From NCBI RefSeq assembly GCF_000003195.3, contig NC_012872.2, forward strand, positions 7,378,001 through 7,442,000: a stretch of DNA of 64,000 nucleotides, in the 5' to 3' direction. Under the pieces are notes generated by a model. That model made no database searches. It saw only the letters and a list, made by a program, of their open reading frames with translations, and was not told the origin of the DNA. Positions within the stretch are counted from its first letter, which is position 1; each line of letters begins with the position of its first letter. This stretch comes from Sorghum bicolor (lineage: Eukaryota > Streptophyta > Magnoliopsida > Poales > Poaceae). A program made the translations under genes and the position numbers. This document shows positions 10,935 through 22,974 of the stretch, piece after piece.

Positions 10935-11152
10935 TAGTTCACCCCAAAAAGCAAAATCTTTTTAAGATTCTCCGTCACATCGAATCTTACGCCACATACA
11001 TGGAGTATTAAATATAGACGAAAATAAAAACTAATTTCACAGTTTATCTGTAAATCACGATATGGTTCTTCTAAGGCTAGTTACTCTATGATTGGATAAT
11101 ATTTGTTAAATAAAAACAAAATTGCTACAGTTTCGAAAACTGAAACAAGGAC
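10935..11152. mobile_element. Tourist-like MITE, second abutting copy, left end lost
   Basis: It opens with TAGTTCACCCC immediately after the previous copy and ends AACTGAAACAAGG. The interior TCACATCGAATCTTACG and AGTATTAAATATAGACG matches the family in inverse orientation. The missing left terminal bases suggest insertion into, or recombination with, the adjacent element. Confidence 0.75.
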
Positions 11153-11240
11153 TTCATTTATTTTCCAAGAGGAAAATAGTACGACGTCAGTTCCATTCTG
11201 TAAATAATGCATTTCCAAGTTGTAAAAATGTTGTAAAAAA

Positions 11241-11273
11241 AACCCAACCCCAACCCAACCCCAACCCCAACCC
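11241..11273. repeat. CCCCAA/CCCAA short tandem repeat
   Basis: An irregular run of CCCAACC units on the plus strand. It resembles, but is not, the plant telomere unit CCCTAAA. Confidence 0.7.
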
Positions 11274-12455
11274 TCTTGTAAAAATGTTGTCAAAAAAAAA
11301 AACCGACCCGACCCAAATGTACTGTACAGTGCACCCAACCACCTTTTTATTTGGGAGGTAACGCCACGCACGCACGCTCCGAAGCAAGCACCAAGCATGT
11401 GACCCAACCGCCCTCGCATCTGCGAAACCGGGCTCTCGCAGGGACCTCGGCGCAAAACGAGTCGGTGGGCCACACCACACACGCAAATCGACCCGCCCAG
11501 GCCAGGGGCACTTTTGCGAATACATTTAACCGGGGGAGGCGCGGGATAACGGATCATGGCGGGGGCCTATACGCGAAAGGGCGCGCGGGAGCGTCGAGAT
11601 CGGGATTCTGGGGCCATCCGTCACGGGCGTGTCGCCGCCTTTTTTTTTTTTGCCCCATTTTCTCCACACCGAATTTTCCTGATTTAAATTCGATTCTTTC
11701 TTTTTGGGTCCGCTATCAGCTGCGGTTCAAGTCCGGCGCCTGCGCGATTCGCGTCCGCGAGCGGAGCTGAGCCGACAGCGATTTTTTTTTTTTCATTTGG
11801 TCGGCTTGAGCTGGCGAAAGGTCAGCGGCTCGCCTTGGGACCTGGCTAGCCCGGCTCTAGCTCTGTGTGTTGGGGCTACTTGCCCCTGGTCCACGGTGTT
11901 TAGCTGGCGGTAGTTTTATGTGGTTTTTACGGTTTTACCTTTCGTGGGTTGGTTGGTGTCCCACTGATCATGACGCTGGTTTGGACGTTTCAACAGCTGC
12001 GCTAAAGAGTAAAGACGCGGTAAAAGAGCAAGCTAATAATACCGGAGTACCTTATGCTTGTGCTTACGTACACTTACCACTTATCTACGAGCCCCTGTTT
12101 ATCTCACAAATTTCTTTTAACACACTCGGATTATAAACTCATAGCTTACTCTGTGCTTCTCTTCCTAGCCTATTCGCTTAAACTTATCGACCGAATCTAC
12201 AAACTATTTAACAATATTTTTTCCGTACAACAAACCAGTCAACACTATTTTCTGTCCATGACTTAAGGCCTCTATTGTCCCCTCTCTCTCCACCTTACCA
12301 AGAAAAAACCTACTTATATTCTTTTACTATACTTGCTCTAAGGAATTCTATTGATATATACTTGTATTTTTACATCTAGCGTGCTGCGAGGTTAGTCTTG
12401 TATAGTAGTTGTATGCATATGAAACTATTCATTTCATAAATTGAAGATCATCTGT
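11274..12455. other. Intergenic; GC-rich first half, nothing supported
   Basis: The 11.34-12.0 kb part is GC-rich with overlapping frames on both strands (for example 11,351-11,770 plus) and no motif that I recognise. The following 450 bp are AT-rich without clear repeat ends. Confidence 0.4.
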
Positions 12456-12722
12456 CTTCCTTTATACCTATACCCATAAAGAAAGTCGTTTTAGACAATG
12501 TTTGGGTCAAACATTGAAAATATAAATCATGAATAACTTTTAAGTTGTGGAGTTTGGAAATACGAAAACCTTATAAATAGATTTGTCTTGAAAAATACTT
12601 TCATATAAATATACATATACCACTTTTTGATAAATATTTTTATAGAAATAAGGAGTTAAAGTTAAATTTTGAAGACCATGTCGTTGTCCTAAACGACTTT
12701 TTCTTTATGGGTATAAAGGAAG
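12456..12722. mobile_element. Stowaway-like MITE (about 267 bp)
   Basis: The inverted ends are CTTCCTTTATACC and the complement CTTCCTTTATACCC, followed inward on each side by AAAGTCGTTT. TA follows the right end. A related element is at 24,422-24,660, and a more distant one at 27,983-28,210. Confidence 0.7.
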
Positions 12723-14557
12723 TATTAAATTATGTCAACATATTTGCAAAGTTAGTAGTTTATTCAATGTCCATAAAACTTGCATTTAAAATGTTGTAAT
12801 TTATGAAAAATAACGCCGATGTTATTACATCCATCACGAAAAATAATTTGATATATAAATACTTATATTTAAAATGTTGTAATTTATGAAAATAGTCTGT
12901 TACCTAAAAACTTACATTTCAAAATAGAGTACGATAGGAAACCAAGAATTCGTATATGATTCGTAACCTAGAATCTTACCATTCCATATTACTACCGGTT
13001 GAGACCGTACATATCCTACTATGTATCTTAAATTTCATCATATCTTGATCCTAAACGGATATTCCATACGATCCTATATGAAATTTCATAGTATCCCAAT
13101 ACTATGATCCTACATACTAGTTGATACAAATGGCTTTGTAAATAATCCATCCGTCATGAAAATATCATCCAAAGTTAAGGTGCACTGAAATAATATCCAC
13201 AAGTCCACTTGTAAATTTGTGAAAAATGATAATTAAATTAATCAAATCAATATTTTAGGCCCGAACCTTCATGACATATTACAAATATTAAAATTATACT
13301 ACGACCCGATAGTATGAGGGAAAAAAAGATCCTACCTAGGATGCTAATCCTACAACTTTGGGCACAACTTATTCAAAACTAATATAGGTCCATACATAAT
13401 AGAGAATTAGATGTCTCATATGTATTGAAATGCATTATTGATTGGTACAAGTAGTCTTCTTTTTTTCAGTCCTTCATGTACCAATGATTTGGGGAAGGAT
13501 GCCGTCCCTCACTATCAATTCGGCACTGCCACTTCCTTTGCACATGCGTATATAACCTTAATCCCTTTCAACTAGCTGATGTGGTGCTATTGGGACACGA
13601 TGATTCAATAGGGCAACGAAATCCTTTTTACTATAGGCATGGCAATTTTTCTTATTCTTAGGACCGTAGAAACTATATAGTTTTTAGATAGACCAGTTTC
13701 TATAGAATATTTTTTTATCCAATCACATGCGTTCTCTTTCCATTCTGCACCAATCATAACTTTTCATGTCATGGTTCTCGTGTAGACATGATTAAAGCCA
13801 GGTTTTATGATTTTTGTTCTCTCTTCAATAACTATCATGCCACATCAGTAAAACACTTAGGTGGCAATACAATTAATGTTCATAGAAACTATGGTGGTTT
13901 GTGCATTGAGAGCGCCTTTATAATGCCAGAATTTGACATTTTGTAAAGTCTAAGAGGGTCTATTTATGTTTCTAATAAGTTCATTCAGATATTGACACAG
14001 ATCAAGCAATACAGCAATTTAATTAGTATACTATAGAAACAATCTTAGATGGAATGCATTACAGATCGTGACAATATTGGCTATAGATGATCTTATGATT
14101 GTCCACATATATATGATCTTATATTTGTTTGTAAAAATTTAAAACAAGTTTGACATAGCCTAGCATAGATGAAGTTTTATTTACGACAAGAGGAAATAGA
14201 AGACATTTCCAAGATAACGTCACACAACAATAGTAGTATACTACTCCATCCGTTCGTTCTGAAATACAGGTTCTTCGAACGATAATTTAGAAAGTGAGAT
14301 TTAGAAAGGCTCTTGAAGATGCTCTTAGAATTTCAGATTCAATCTATTCCTATTTTCTAGCAACCAAATTTCTTCAAGAATCAAGGAACCAAACCAAAAA
14401 CCGAATGTTCACCCCCCTACTAACAAGTGTTTGTTCTACATACCTAGGATTACAGAGTAATACACTTTTCTCTGTAAAATTGATCAAAGGCAAACTATTT
14501 ATTTAGAAGGAAAACTACACGACTTATATTTTAATTTAAATCCGTTGGAGTAGTGCA
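12723..14557. other. Intergenic, AT-rich, nothing recognised with confidence
   Basis: It holds short local duplications (AAAATGTTGTAATTTATGAAAA near 12,788 and again near 12,870) and a lone Stowaway-type end (ACTCCATCCGTTCGTTCTGA near 14,241). No gene is seen. Confidence 0.4.
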
Positions 14558-14565
14558 CCACTATG

Positions 14566-15086
14566 TATAGTTGGCCATGCAGCCCGTGGCCCGTTGGCAC
14601 GGCCCGTGGCACGACATTTTGGCCCGGCCCGAGCACAGCACGGCCCGACAACTATTAGGCCCGGCCCGGCACGGCCCGAGGCACCGGGCCGTGCCTGGGC
14701 CGCCACCGTGGCCCGTGGCACGGCTCAGGCACGGCCCGATGGCCCGGTGCTTAATGTCTCAGTTAAAAATATAGCTTTTTAATTCTAAAAAAGAAAAAAT
14801 ATAGGTATGTTTTGCCCATCCATCCATCCTGATTGGCCTGTTAAGAAATGTAGCCTACTAATTTTAAACAAAAAAAGAAAATATAGGTCTGCTACTGGCC
14901 TGACACGACCTTGACCCGGTGGCCCGCCGTGCCTTCGGGTCGGCCCGACGGCCCGCGGGCTGTGCCTTGGGCCATACCCCCGGCACGAGGCACGGTGATG
15001 GCACGGCCCGGCCGGCACGACGCGGCCCGGGGCAGGCACGGCACGGCACGGCACGCCGGGCCGGCACGGCCCGATGGCCATCTATA
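14566..15086. mobile_element. Non-autonomous hAT element, 521 bp, perfect 8-bp TSD
   Basis: The element is bounded by the direct repeat CCACTATG (14,558-14,565 and 15,087-15,094). Its termini are TATAGTTGGCCATGC and, on the other strand, TATAGATGGCCATCG. Both subterminal regions are packed with GCCCG/CGGGC motifs (the long GC-rich tracts at 14,577-14,750 and 14,915-15,075), and the centre is AT-rich. An 8-bp duplication and short subterminal repeat arrays are diagnostic of the hAT superfamily. There is no transposase coding, so it is a MITE-like derivative. Confidence 0.88.
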
Positions 15087-15187
15087 CCACTATGATACAC
15101 TTTACTTTGCCTAGCTCAAAATCACGTTAGCTTGCTATAGTAGTTGGGAGTAGCAATTAGGTGGTTCTGTTTCTAGGAGCATGTTTG

Positions 15188-15668
15188 GGCCTTGTTTAGT
15201 TTCTAAGCAATTTTGCAAAAAAGTTTCAGATTCCATATCATATTGAATCTTGCGATACATGTATGGAGTATTAAATATAGACTAAAAAATAACTAATTTT
15301 ACAATTTATCTGTAATTTGTGAGACAAATCTTTTGAGTCCAGTTAATTTATGATTAGATAATATTTGTCAAATATATACGAAAATGCTATAATGTCTATT
15401 TTGCAAAAACAATTAGACCTTGTTTAGTTCCAAAATCTTTAGAGAAATCGACATTATAGCACTTTCGTTTGTATTTGACAAATATTGTCCAATCATAGAC
15501 TAACTATGCTAAAAAGATTCGTCTCGTCAATTTCGACCAAACTATGCAATTATTTTTTATTTTCGTCTATATTTAATACTATATGCATGTGTCTAAAGAT
15601 TCGATGTGACGATGAATCTGAAAAATTTTGCAAATTTTTTTTGAACTAAATAAGACCTAAACAAGGCC
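15188..15668. mobile_element. Tourist-like MITE interrupted by a second copy (outer element)
   Basis: The outer copy starts GGCCTTGTTTAGTTTC at 15,188. Its right terminus is split: the body stops at about 15,415 (GCAAAAACAATTA) and the final AAACAAGGCC is found at 15,659-15,668, beyond the nested copy. Confidence 0.75.
15416..15657. mobile_element. Nested Tourist-like MITE (inner element)
   Basis: It runs from GACCTTGTTTAGTTCC to TTGAACTAAATAAGACC, is about 242 bp long, and lies within the terminal repeat of the outer copy. Flanking trinucleotides are TTA on the left and TAA on the right, so the duplication is imperfect. Confidence 0.75.
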
Positions 15669-16809
15669 GTTTCGCCAACTCACCGTATCATAGCTATGGC
15701 TCACCAAAAGTTCGGCGGTGAAATCGAGCTCCAAACTTTTGGCCCGCATCGATGTACCTATACACTACGAGGGAAAGCCGCGGTTGTGCCAAACCAAAGA
15801 CGCGGCGGCCGGCGGCAACCAAAACGCTGCTGTGGCATATACATGCCGTAGTTTTGGCAGGGCACGCTGCGGCGGCAACCAAAACACAGAAGAGCCAACT
15901 CATCGTGATGTGTACGGTCGGTGAGTGGAGTATACACGTAAATTTGATAGTAGTTCAGCCGGAGGGGGAGACTTGTTTATTGTGGCACTTTGATTTGTAT
16001 GGGTAATTCCAAGTGTGTGTTGTTTGGTTGATTTCGCGCAGGAATCTGGGGACCGACAACAAATCTTCGTGGACTTGGAAGTCCAAGTCATAAGTTGCCT
16101 GCGTTTTCATTTCATCGGCGGTCTGTTTCCCGGCCGCCCGTGTTGGTGGTACAAGCAACTTTTAATATTTGCCGAGTTGGTTCGACGACCATGGAACAAC
16201 CAAATTGACCCAAAACCAAATCGCAATTACTAAAAACTCGAGCCCTGGCTGATTAGGTCTGACTCCCGCTGTCAGCAGTGCGTGCGAGTCGCTGGAACCG
16301 CACCCGAAGGCTTGCGGCTCCTCTCAATCTCAAGCTAGTATAGTGTAGTAGTACATTACATCAATCGTATTGACAGCTATCTAGAACGAGAACAACACGA
16401 TAACACCCATCCATCTCCCTACGCCCGCCGGTGGTTGACAAGCAAAGCAAGCCCGGCTTGGCGAGGTCAAAACGACGCGCAGGCAGGCATCGGCGTGTCC
16501 ACTTGGTCATTGTGCGTACCGTACGCCGCGCGGCGCACTCCATCTCCATGCGTCTAGTCTAGTCTAGTCGACGGGCGGGCCGAGGAATCGTGACTTGGAA
16601 CGAGGCATGCACCAACGCAACCCGCCCCGGCCGCCCGGCCGCGCACGCAAGCCAGCCAACCAACCAACCAATACATGTTCCGTCTCTTCTACTTGGACAA
16701 CTCTCTCTCCCTCCCCTCACCGACACACCACATGTTGTCACGTAACGTAACTGACGCGGGACATGGACGAGGAATTTCTTTCTCTTCTTTTTTTTCCCCA
16801 GAATCCAGA

Positions 16810-16810
<1 letters not shown>
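15669..16810. other. Intergenic, no supported gene
   Basis: Moderately GC-rich with overlapping frames of 60-85 codons on both strands (15,694-16,549) and no recognised motif. Confidence 0.4.

Positions 16811-16812
<2 letters not shown>

Positions 16813-16875
<63 letters not shown>
16813..16875. repeat. Compound (AT)n(GT)n microsatellite
   Basis: About 18 AT units (16,813-16,848) are followed directly by about 13 GT units (16,849-16,875). Confidence 0.95.
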
Positions 16876-16877
<2 letters not shown>

Positions 16878-17740
16878 CGCAAGGCTTCTTGTGGCAACCA
16901 TGCATTTCGGTCGTGTGGGGAAAGGGGGTTCTCACTCCCCTGCTTTGCACGCCGGTTCGGCATGCATGCCCCGGTGATGCAAAGAAGAGACGCGTCCTAC
17001 TGTTGGCCGTCTGATCTGATCTGTGACGGACGTCCTCTACGGCTGGTTTTCTTGGCTCGTTACGTCCACACAATCCCTATCCGCCTATCCGGCGTGGTCT
17101 TTCTGGCTGCTGCTGCTGCATGATGCGCTGTTGCGTTTCCGGCAACGTACGGGACTCTCTGTTTGCCGGAATACAGCAAAGGAATGGGACTGATTCGAGC
17201 AGGCGGATAAGAACGAGCTAGCTAGCAGCATGTTTGCTGTACCGGATGGTGTGTGTCCGCTAGAGTCCTCAAGAAACGAAGAAGAGGCCGTGTATGTGGT
17301 TCAAAGTTGTCTTATCTAGTAGTTAGTTCACGAAAAACAGGTCTCCCTCGCTCTATTTTTGGTTGAGATCGACGAAAAAAAAAACTGTGCCGTCTCATCT
17401 TATCTTATCTACAACTAGCCAGGACAAGGTTTTTTTTTTTGGGTGGGGTGGGGGGCAAAGAAAGTATTGCGCACACCATCTCTTGTTGGAATGGAAAAAA
17501 GGAATGAATTTACACCATACAAAACGTTGGTTTGTAACCTGGGATTATATATATGGAGAAGTTCCTATGAGGGATAATTTTCAGCATGATAATAATAGTT
17601 TCTTCCCATGTATTGACATCCCAACTTCGCAAGTACTCAAGATACTTTGAATATATTGGTTTGTTTTTTTCCTACAAAGTGAATTTTAAGATATATTGTA
17701 ATTATTAGACAGTTGGGTCTATGGACAATCCCAAGTAGTA

Positions 17741-17855
17741 TTTCCTCCGTTCTAAATTATAAATCATTTTATTTTTTTTGGTACATAGAGTTTGCCATGT
17801 AGCAAAACTGATGTATAAAAAAACTAAAGCAACTTATAATTTGGAACGGAGAGAG
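17741..17855. mobile_element. Stowaway-like MITE (115 bp), TSD TA
   Basis: TA (17,739-17,740 and 17,856-17,857) flanks inverted ends TTTCCTCCGTTCTAAATTAT and the complement of ATAATTTGGAACGGAGAGAG. Confidence 0.75.
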
Positions 17856-18282
17856 TAGATAATTACATTAATGTATATTCTTTGGCTTCAAATGCCAATT
17901 ACTGGCACAATTATATTGGTTCTGCAGCATTTAGAGACATGTGTCGTGCTCGACTAACAAAATTTACAAACTATGTAAACTACAACTACAAGTAAATGCA
18001 TTAAGTGTAAATAAAACTCATAAAAATAAGAGGTTAGAGAAATATTTTGGAGCATGTTCTAATGTTCTAAGGTACCACCTCCATAAAAAAGTACAATTGT
18101 AGAAGTATTTTTAATTAAAATGTTTAAATTTTATCCAAATATATAAGTAAAATATCAATGTTTATGACGTTAAATAAGCATAATATGAAAATATGTTTAA
18201 TGATACTTATTTGATATCATAATTATATTTCAATTACCAAATTTCAAAACAAGACCTAAGCAAACAAAAAAAAATTCATTTA

Positions 18283-18525
18283 GGCTTTGTTTAGTTCCCA
18301 GAAAATTTTGCAAAATTTTTTAGATTTCCCGTCACATCAAATTTTTAGACGCATGTATGGAGTACTAAATATATACGAAAATAAAAACTAATTGCACAGT
18401 TTGGTCGGAATTAACGAGACGAATCTTTTGAACCTAGTTAGTCCATGATTGAATAATATTTATCAAATACAAACAAAAGTGCTACAGTATCAATTTCTCA
18501 AAAAATTTTGGAACTAAACAATGCC
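18283..18525. mobile_element. Tourist-like MITE, 243 bp, TSD TTA
   Basis: It begins GGCTTTGTTTAGTTCCC, ends GGAACTAAACAATGCC, and is flanked by TTA at 18,280-18,282 and 18,526-18,528. A well-preserved reference copy of the window's dominant MITE family. Confidence 0.92.
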
Positions 18526-18646
18526 TTATTTGTGATTGGAGAGGGTATTAGTCATTAGATAGGCAAGCTCGAAGATAAAAGATCTCATTGAAGAAGCAGG
18601 AAGAAAGTTTTTTTTTAGTTTTTACGTAGAATAATAAAAAAACTAA

Positions 18647-18889
18647 GGCCTTGTTTAGTTCACTCGAAAAACTAAAAACTTTTCAAGATTTCTTGCCACA
18701 TCAAATCTTTCGGCACATGTACGAAGCATTAAATATAGACAAAAATAAAAATTAATTGCATAATTTAACTGTAAATCGCGAGACGAATCTTTTGATCCTA
18801 GTTAGTCCATGATTGGACAATATTTGCCATAAATAAATGAAAATGCTATAATAGTGAAATCCAAAATCTTTTCGTATCTAAACAAGGCC
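18647..18889. mobile_element. Tourist-like MITE, 243 bp, TSD TAA
   Basis: It begins GGCCTTGTTTAGTTCAC, ends GTATCTAAACAAGGCC, and is flanked by TAA at 18,644-18,646 and 18,890-18,892. Confidence 0.92.
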
Positions 18890-18892
18890 TAA

Positions 18893-19966
18893 ATGAAGTG
18901 TAAACAACGAAATTATTTTAGTGGCCCCCTTTTTCTTTTTGGCGATTCTAATTTTGCGGCCCCTCGCCCAGCTTTATTTTGCCGTTAGCACGTGAAGCAG
19001 GAGGCGGTCGGATGGGTTTGGTTTGGACGTGCGGTTCCGCTTGGGCCTGGCCTGCCGCCGGCGTGGGATGGATGGGCTGACCGGATCCGGATCCGATCCA
19101 AATCCGACGTGGGGGGTTAGGTGCCCGTACCTATCCCTCACCCGTCTAACCACGTGAACCCCGCCTACCACACCACCAGCCGCGGCTCGTGAGCTGTCCA
19201 CCCCCCCCCCCGGCGGCCCGGCCCCTGCTAGCTCTAGCTTAGCTCATCGAGTCGCTTCGGAACTCCGTCGTCGGCTCCACCCCTCGAGCCGGCCGCTCGC
19301 GCGCGAGACGCCAGAGAGAGACCTGTGCCTGCGTGCCGGCGATCGCACCGGGCTCCGTGCAGCGCGCAACAACACGTCGGCGCGTGCACCCGTGCCGCTG
19401 CTGGCATGTGGCCCCACGGCCGTTTCATCATCGCGTACCTGCTCGGCTCCGCGGGTGGGACCCGCCCCAGCTGGTAGTACTACTGAAACCCCGGGCCCTG
19501 TCGTTTTTGTAGGAGGAGGGGTTACCGTTGCACCCCTCCAGACCCGGTGCAGAGGTGGCGTCACGCGGGGGCGTTGGCGTCATCTCGTCGCAAGGCGACG
19601 TAGCCCGACACGGGGGGCCGGGTTTGGCGCTGGGCGCCTGCGCCCTCGGACCCTCGCTTCGTCCGTAATCCGCTGTTCAAATCGTACGGTAGACCAGTTG
19701 CGTGACAACAAACACTACATGGCGCGCGACGGCGACGTTGCCAAACGAATATCTTATTTAACTATTCGTATTATTAAAATTTTTTATATATTGCTCATAT
19801 TAATATACTTAACTTATTTGATTATTAAAGATATTTTAATAATAATTTATTTATGTTAGAATTTGCACACAAATTTTAAATAAGATAAATGGTCAAACAT
19901 GATCTTTCAAAGTCAAAAACAGAGAGACGAGAGAGTAATTGAAGGGTGCTAGAGAAAATACATAAA
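18893..19966. other. GC-rich intergenic stretch, no supported gene
   Basis: Overlapping Arg/Pro/Ala frames occur on both strands between 18,974 and 19,859. The last 200 bp, ending in AGAGAGACGAGAGAGTAA near 19,937, look like the AT-rich body and one eroded end of a Stowaway-type MITE. Confidence 0.4.
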
Positions 19967-20141
19967 AGCCTTGTTTAGTTACTATTTTTTTTAAGATTTT
20001 ATGTCACATCAAATCTTTAAATTTATTAATGAAACACTAAATATAAATAAAAAGATAACTATTTTATTATTGAGTAATAATTAATAAATACAAACAAAAT
20101 TGCTATAATAATTAAGAAATTGTCACAAACTAAACAAGGCC
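19967..20141. mobile_element. Internally deleted Tourist-like MITE (about 175 bp)
   Basis: Both termini are present (GCCTTGTTTAGTTACT and ACTAAACAAGGCC), but about 70 bp of the usual interior are missing. Confidence 0.8.
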
Positions 20142-20245
20142 TTTATGTATTTTCGAACGCAGACAGCGAGAGTTATATTTTAAAGATTCCCAAAATATAA
20201 TTGTCTGGGCTAGGCGAACGCAGACAGCTAGAGTTATAAACTTGC

Positions 20246-20486
20246 GCCTTGTTTAGTTCACTCCGAAAACCAAAAAAATTTCAAAATTTTCGGTTACATC
20301 AAATCTTGGAGCACATGCTTAAAGTATTAGATATAAACGAAAATAAAAACTAATTTCACACTTTGTTTGTAAATCACGAGATGAATCTTTTGAGCTTAGT
20401 TACTTCATGATTGGATAATATTTGTTAAATAAAAATAAAAATGTTACAGTACCAAAATCTGAATTTTTTTGGAACTAAACAAGGCC
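20246..20486. mobile_element. Tourist-like MITE, GGCCTTGTTTAG family
   Basis: It runs from GCCTTGTTTAGTTCACTCC to GGAACTAAACAAGGCC with an almost complete interior. Confidence 0.85.
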
Positions 20487-21218
20487 TACACTTAATTATA
20501 ACCAGAGCCGTACTGTATTTATTTGGCGGTCCACGCACGCATGGCATGGCGTGGCCGCAGGTGTTTCTGGGCACAAGTGGATTAGCCAAAGGCCAAATGC
20601 ATGCATTGACACGGTATTTGTACTACTGCTATTAGATTTGTTTAATCACGGCGGCCGGTGGTGGTTTTATTGCCGCCGCGGCTGCTCGTGTCTGGTTCTG
20701 GTCTGGTGGTGGTGGTGCTGCTGATCCACTCCGGTCGGTGGAGCAGAAGAGGTGCGGCAGAGCACGGCGAGGTCCACGTGAACCGGGCGCAGGACTGGGA
20801 CGGGGTCGCCGAGGCGCATTTATCGCCTGCCGGACGCGCCAGGGAGGAGGGGCAGTCTTGGCATTTCAAGTCGTCAGTAGTGGGGCGTGGTCCCGGCCCC
20901 GGGACCTCCGCATGGAATCGCGTGACAGCGTCGGCATCTCTTTGGTCATACGGAGTACTACTCCTACTCCGTAGGAAGCTGGCTACTACTTCTCCTGGGC
21001 CGTAGCGCCGAGCTCTCAGGCAATGTCAGGTGGGTCCGATGTCCTTGGGCTCCACACGTCAGGGAAAGGAGGAGTACGTAGGATGGTTCAAGGAAAAGGC
21101 AGCTGCGGTGTGCAATCGGAGGCGGCAACAGGGGGGGCGTCGTGCACGTCCACGTCACCTGCGGTGGACGCCGATGGAGGCACACCGGACAACGGAGGGC
21201 GTGGGCATCTTTCTCTTT
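20487..21218. other. Intergenic, no supported gene
   Basis: GC-rich, with overlapping frames on both strands (20,658-21,256 plus; 20,642-21,185 minus). No conserved motif is recognised and no start or splice context favours one frame. Confidence 0.4.
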
Positions 21219-21455
21219 GGCCTTGTTTAGTTCCGAAAAGTGAAAACGAACTGTAGCATTTTCGTTTGTTTGTGATAAATATTATTCGATCATGGACTAA
21301 TTAGGATCAAAAGATTCGTCTTGTGATTCACAGCTAAACAGTGTAATTAGTTTTTGTTTTCGTTTATATTTAATGTTTCATGCATGTGACACAAGATTCG
21401 ATGTGACGGGGAATCTTGAAAACTTTTTGGTTTTTAGGGTAAACTAAACAAGGCC
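21219..21455. mobile_element. Tourist-like MITE, GGCCTTGTTTAG family
   Basis: It runs from GGCCTTGTTTAGTTCCG to TAAACTAAACAAGGCC with the family interior. Confidence 0.87.
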
Positions 21456-21783
21456 TTTCTCTCTCTGTGCTTCTTTTTTTCTTCCCCTCACAAGCCTCGT
21501 GCCGCTCGTCTGCTGCCCCACGAGACAGCATGGGCTACGCTAGGTGGGTCCCTGTCCGTCTTCTCGTTCGGACAGGCAGGCAGGCACGCCTCGCATTTTT
21601 GGCGTGTGGCCTCGTCGTTCTTCGCATGCTGTCCTGCCCGCGCCGCATGTGCCATCGCTCGTAGCGTAGCGCAGCTGCCCGCCCGGGCCGTGTGCCGCGA
21701 CTTTCACACCGCTTGCCATGCACGGGCTCCCTCATCGATGCTGCAGTACGCCATCTGGCACCACGGGCTATGTAAGCACTGTA

Positions 21784-22215
21784 GGGTCTTGTTTAGTTCC
21801 GAAAAACTTTCGTTTGTTTGTGACAAATATTATTTAATCATGGACTACTTATGATCAAAAGATTCGTCTCGTGCTATGTAATTAGTTTTTATTTTCGTTT
21901 ATATTTAATGTTTTATGCATGTGCCACAAGATTCGATGTGACGGAGAATATTGAAAACTTTTTGGTTTTCGAGGTGAACTAGTTCCGAAAAGATTTCGGA
22001 TTTTGGTACTGTAGCACTTTCGTTTGTTTGTGACAAATATTATTCAATTATGGACTAACTAGAACCAAAAGATTCGTCTCGCGATTTCTAGCTAAACTAT
22101 GTAATTAGTTTTTGATTTAGTCTATATTTAATGCTTCATGCATGTGACGCAAGATTCGATGTGACGGGGAATCTTGAAACTTTTTGCTTTTTGGGGTGAA
22201 CTAATAAACAAGGCC
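21784..22215. mobile_element. Two Tourist-like MITE copies fused head to tail
   Basis: A first copy (21,784 to about 21,979) runs from GGTCTTGTTTAGTTCC to GAGGTGAACTAG. It continues directly into a second copy lacking its outer terminus (AGTTCCGAAAAGATTTC) that ends CTAATAAACAAGGCC. Both are in the same orientation and share a single intact outer end on each side, as expected from unequal recombination or insertion at the terminus. Confidence 0.78.
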
Positions 22216-22254
22216 CTAGATTGTAGTACTGGGATCGTCGCCACTGTGTACCGG

Positions 22255-22560
22255 TACCTAACTATGATTTGATAATATTTTATCACAAATAAACGAAATT
22301 ACTATAATAACGAAATTTTAAAAAAAAATCGAATCTAAACCAGGCCTTAGTAGTAGAAACTTTTACAAAATGACTAATATAGTATTTTGATTTTTATTTA
22401 AAAGTTATCATTTAATTATAGACTAGTTAGTTTATAAAAAGTTGTCTCACAAATTATTATGAGCAAACTTTGTAATTAGTTATGTTTTATTAATATTTAT
22501 ATGTATGTTGCAAAATTGAATATAACGAAAAATTTTGCAATTTTTTTTGGTGTAGTAAAA
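22255..22560. mobile_element. Two further fragments of the same MITE family
   Basis: 22,255-22,347 carries a right half ending ATCTAAACCAGGCC. 22,350-22,560 carries decayed interior (TTACAAAATGACTAATA, TAATTAGTTATG). Confidence 0.55.
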
Positions 22561-22974
22561 CCCCCTACTTGGCGCGACGTGAGTGCAGGGAGATCAGATC
22601 TTGACTGGCCGCGCGCCATCCGTCCAGATCGGCCGGCGTGGCCCGGGCCCCGCGCGGACGGACGCACACGTGTCGCGTCGAGCGAGCACGTACGCACGCA
22701 CGCCGCGATGCCGTGGCCGCGCGAAGCCGCCGGGCCGAGCGGCACGAGCACGAGCAGTAGTCAGTCCCCCCACGCCGACGGCGACGCGCGCCGCTCGCGA
22801 AAGCGACCGCGCACCGAGTCATCGGGCGCCCGCCAAGTAACGTTACATTACAGACGCCGGAGTAGTGCCGCAGCTGCCCGGCGGCGCGCCTAGCTAGCTA
22901 GTAGCTACTCATACTACTACAATCTAGAGAAGCTTTGCTTTCGAAGATCTACATATCTGTTGATACGTTGCAAA
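22561..22974. other. Short GC-rich island, no supported gene
   Basis: Frames overlap on both strands (22,501-22,893 plus; 22,565-22,822 minus). No motif is recognised. Confidence 0.4.

Noticed and set aside
11241..11273. Interstitial telomere repeat
   Set aside because: The unit is CCCAACC/CCCCAA, not the plant CCCTAAA.
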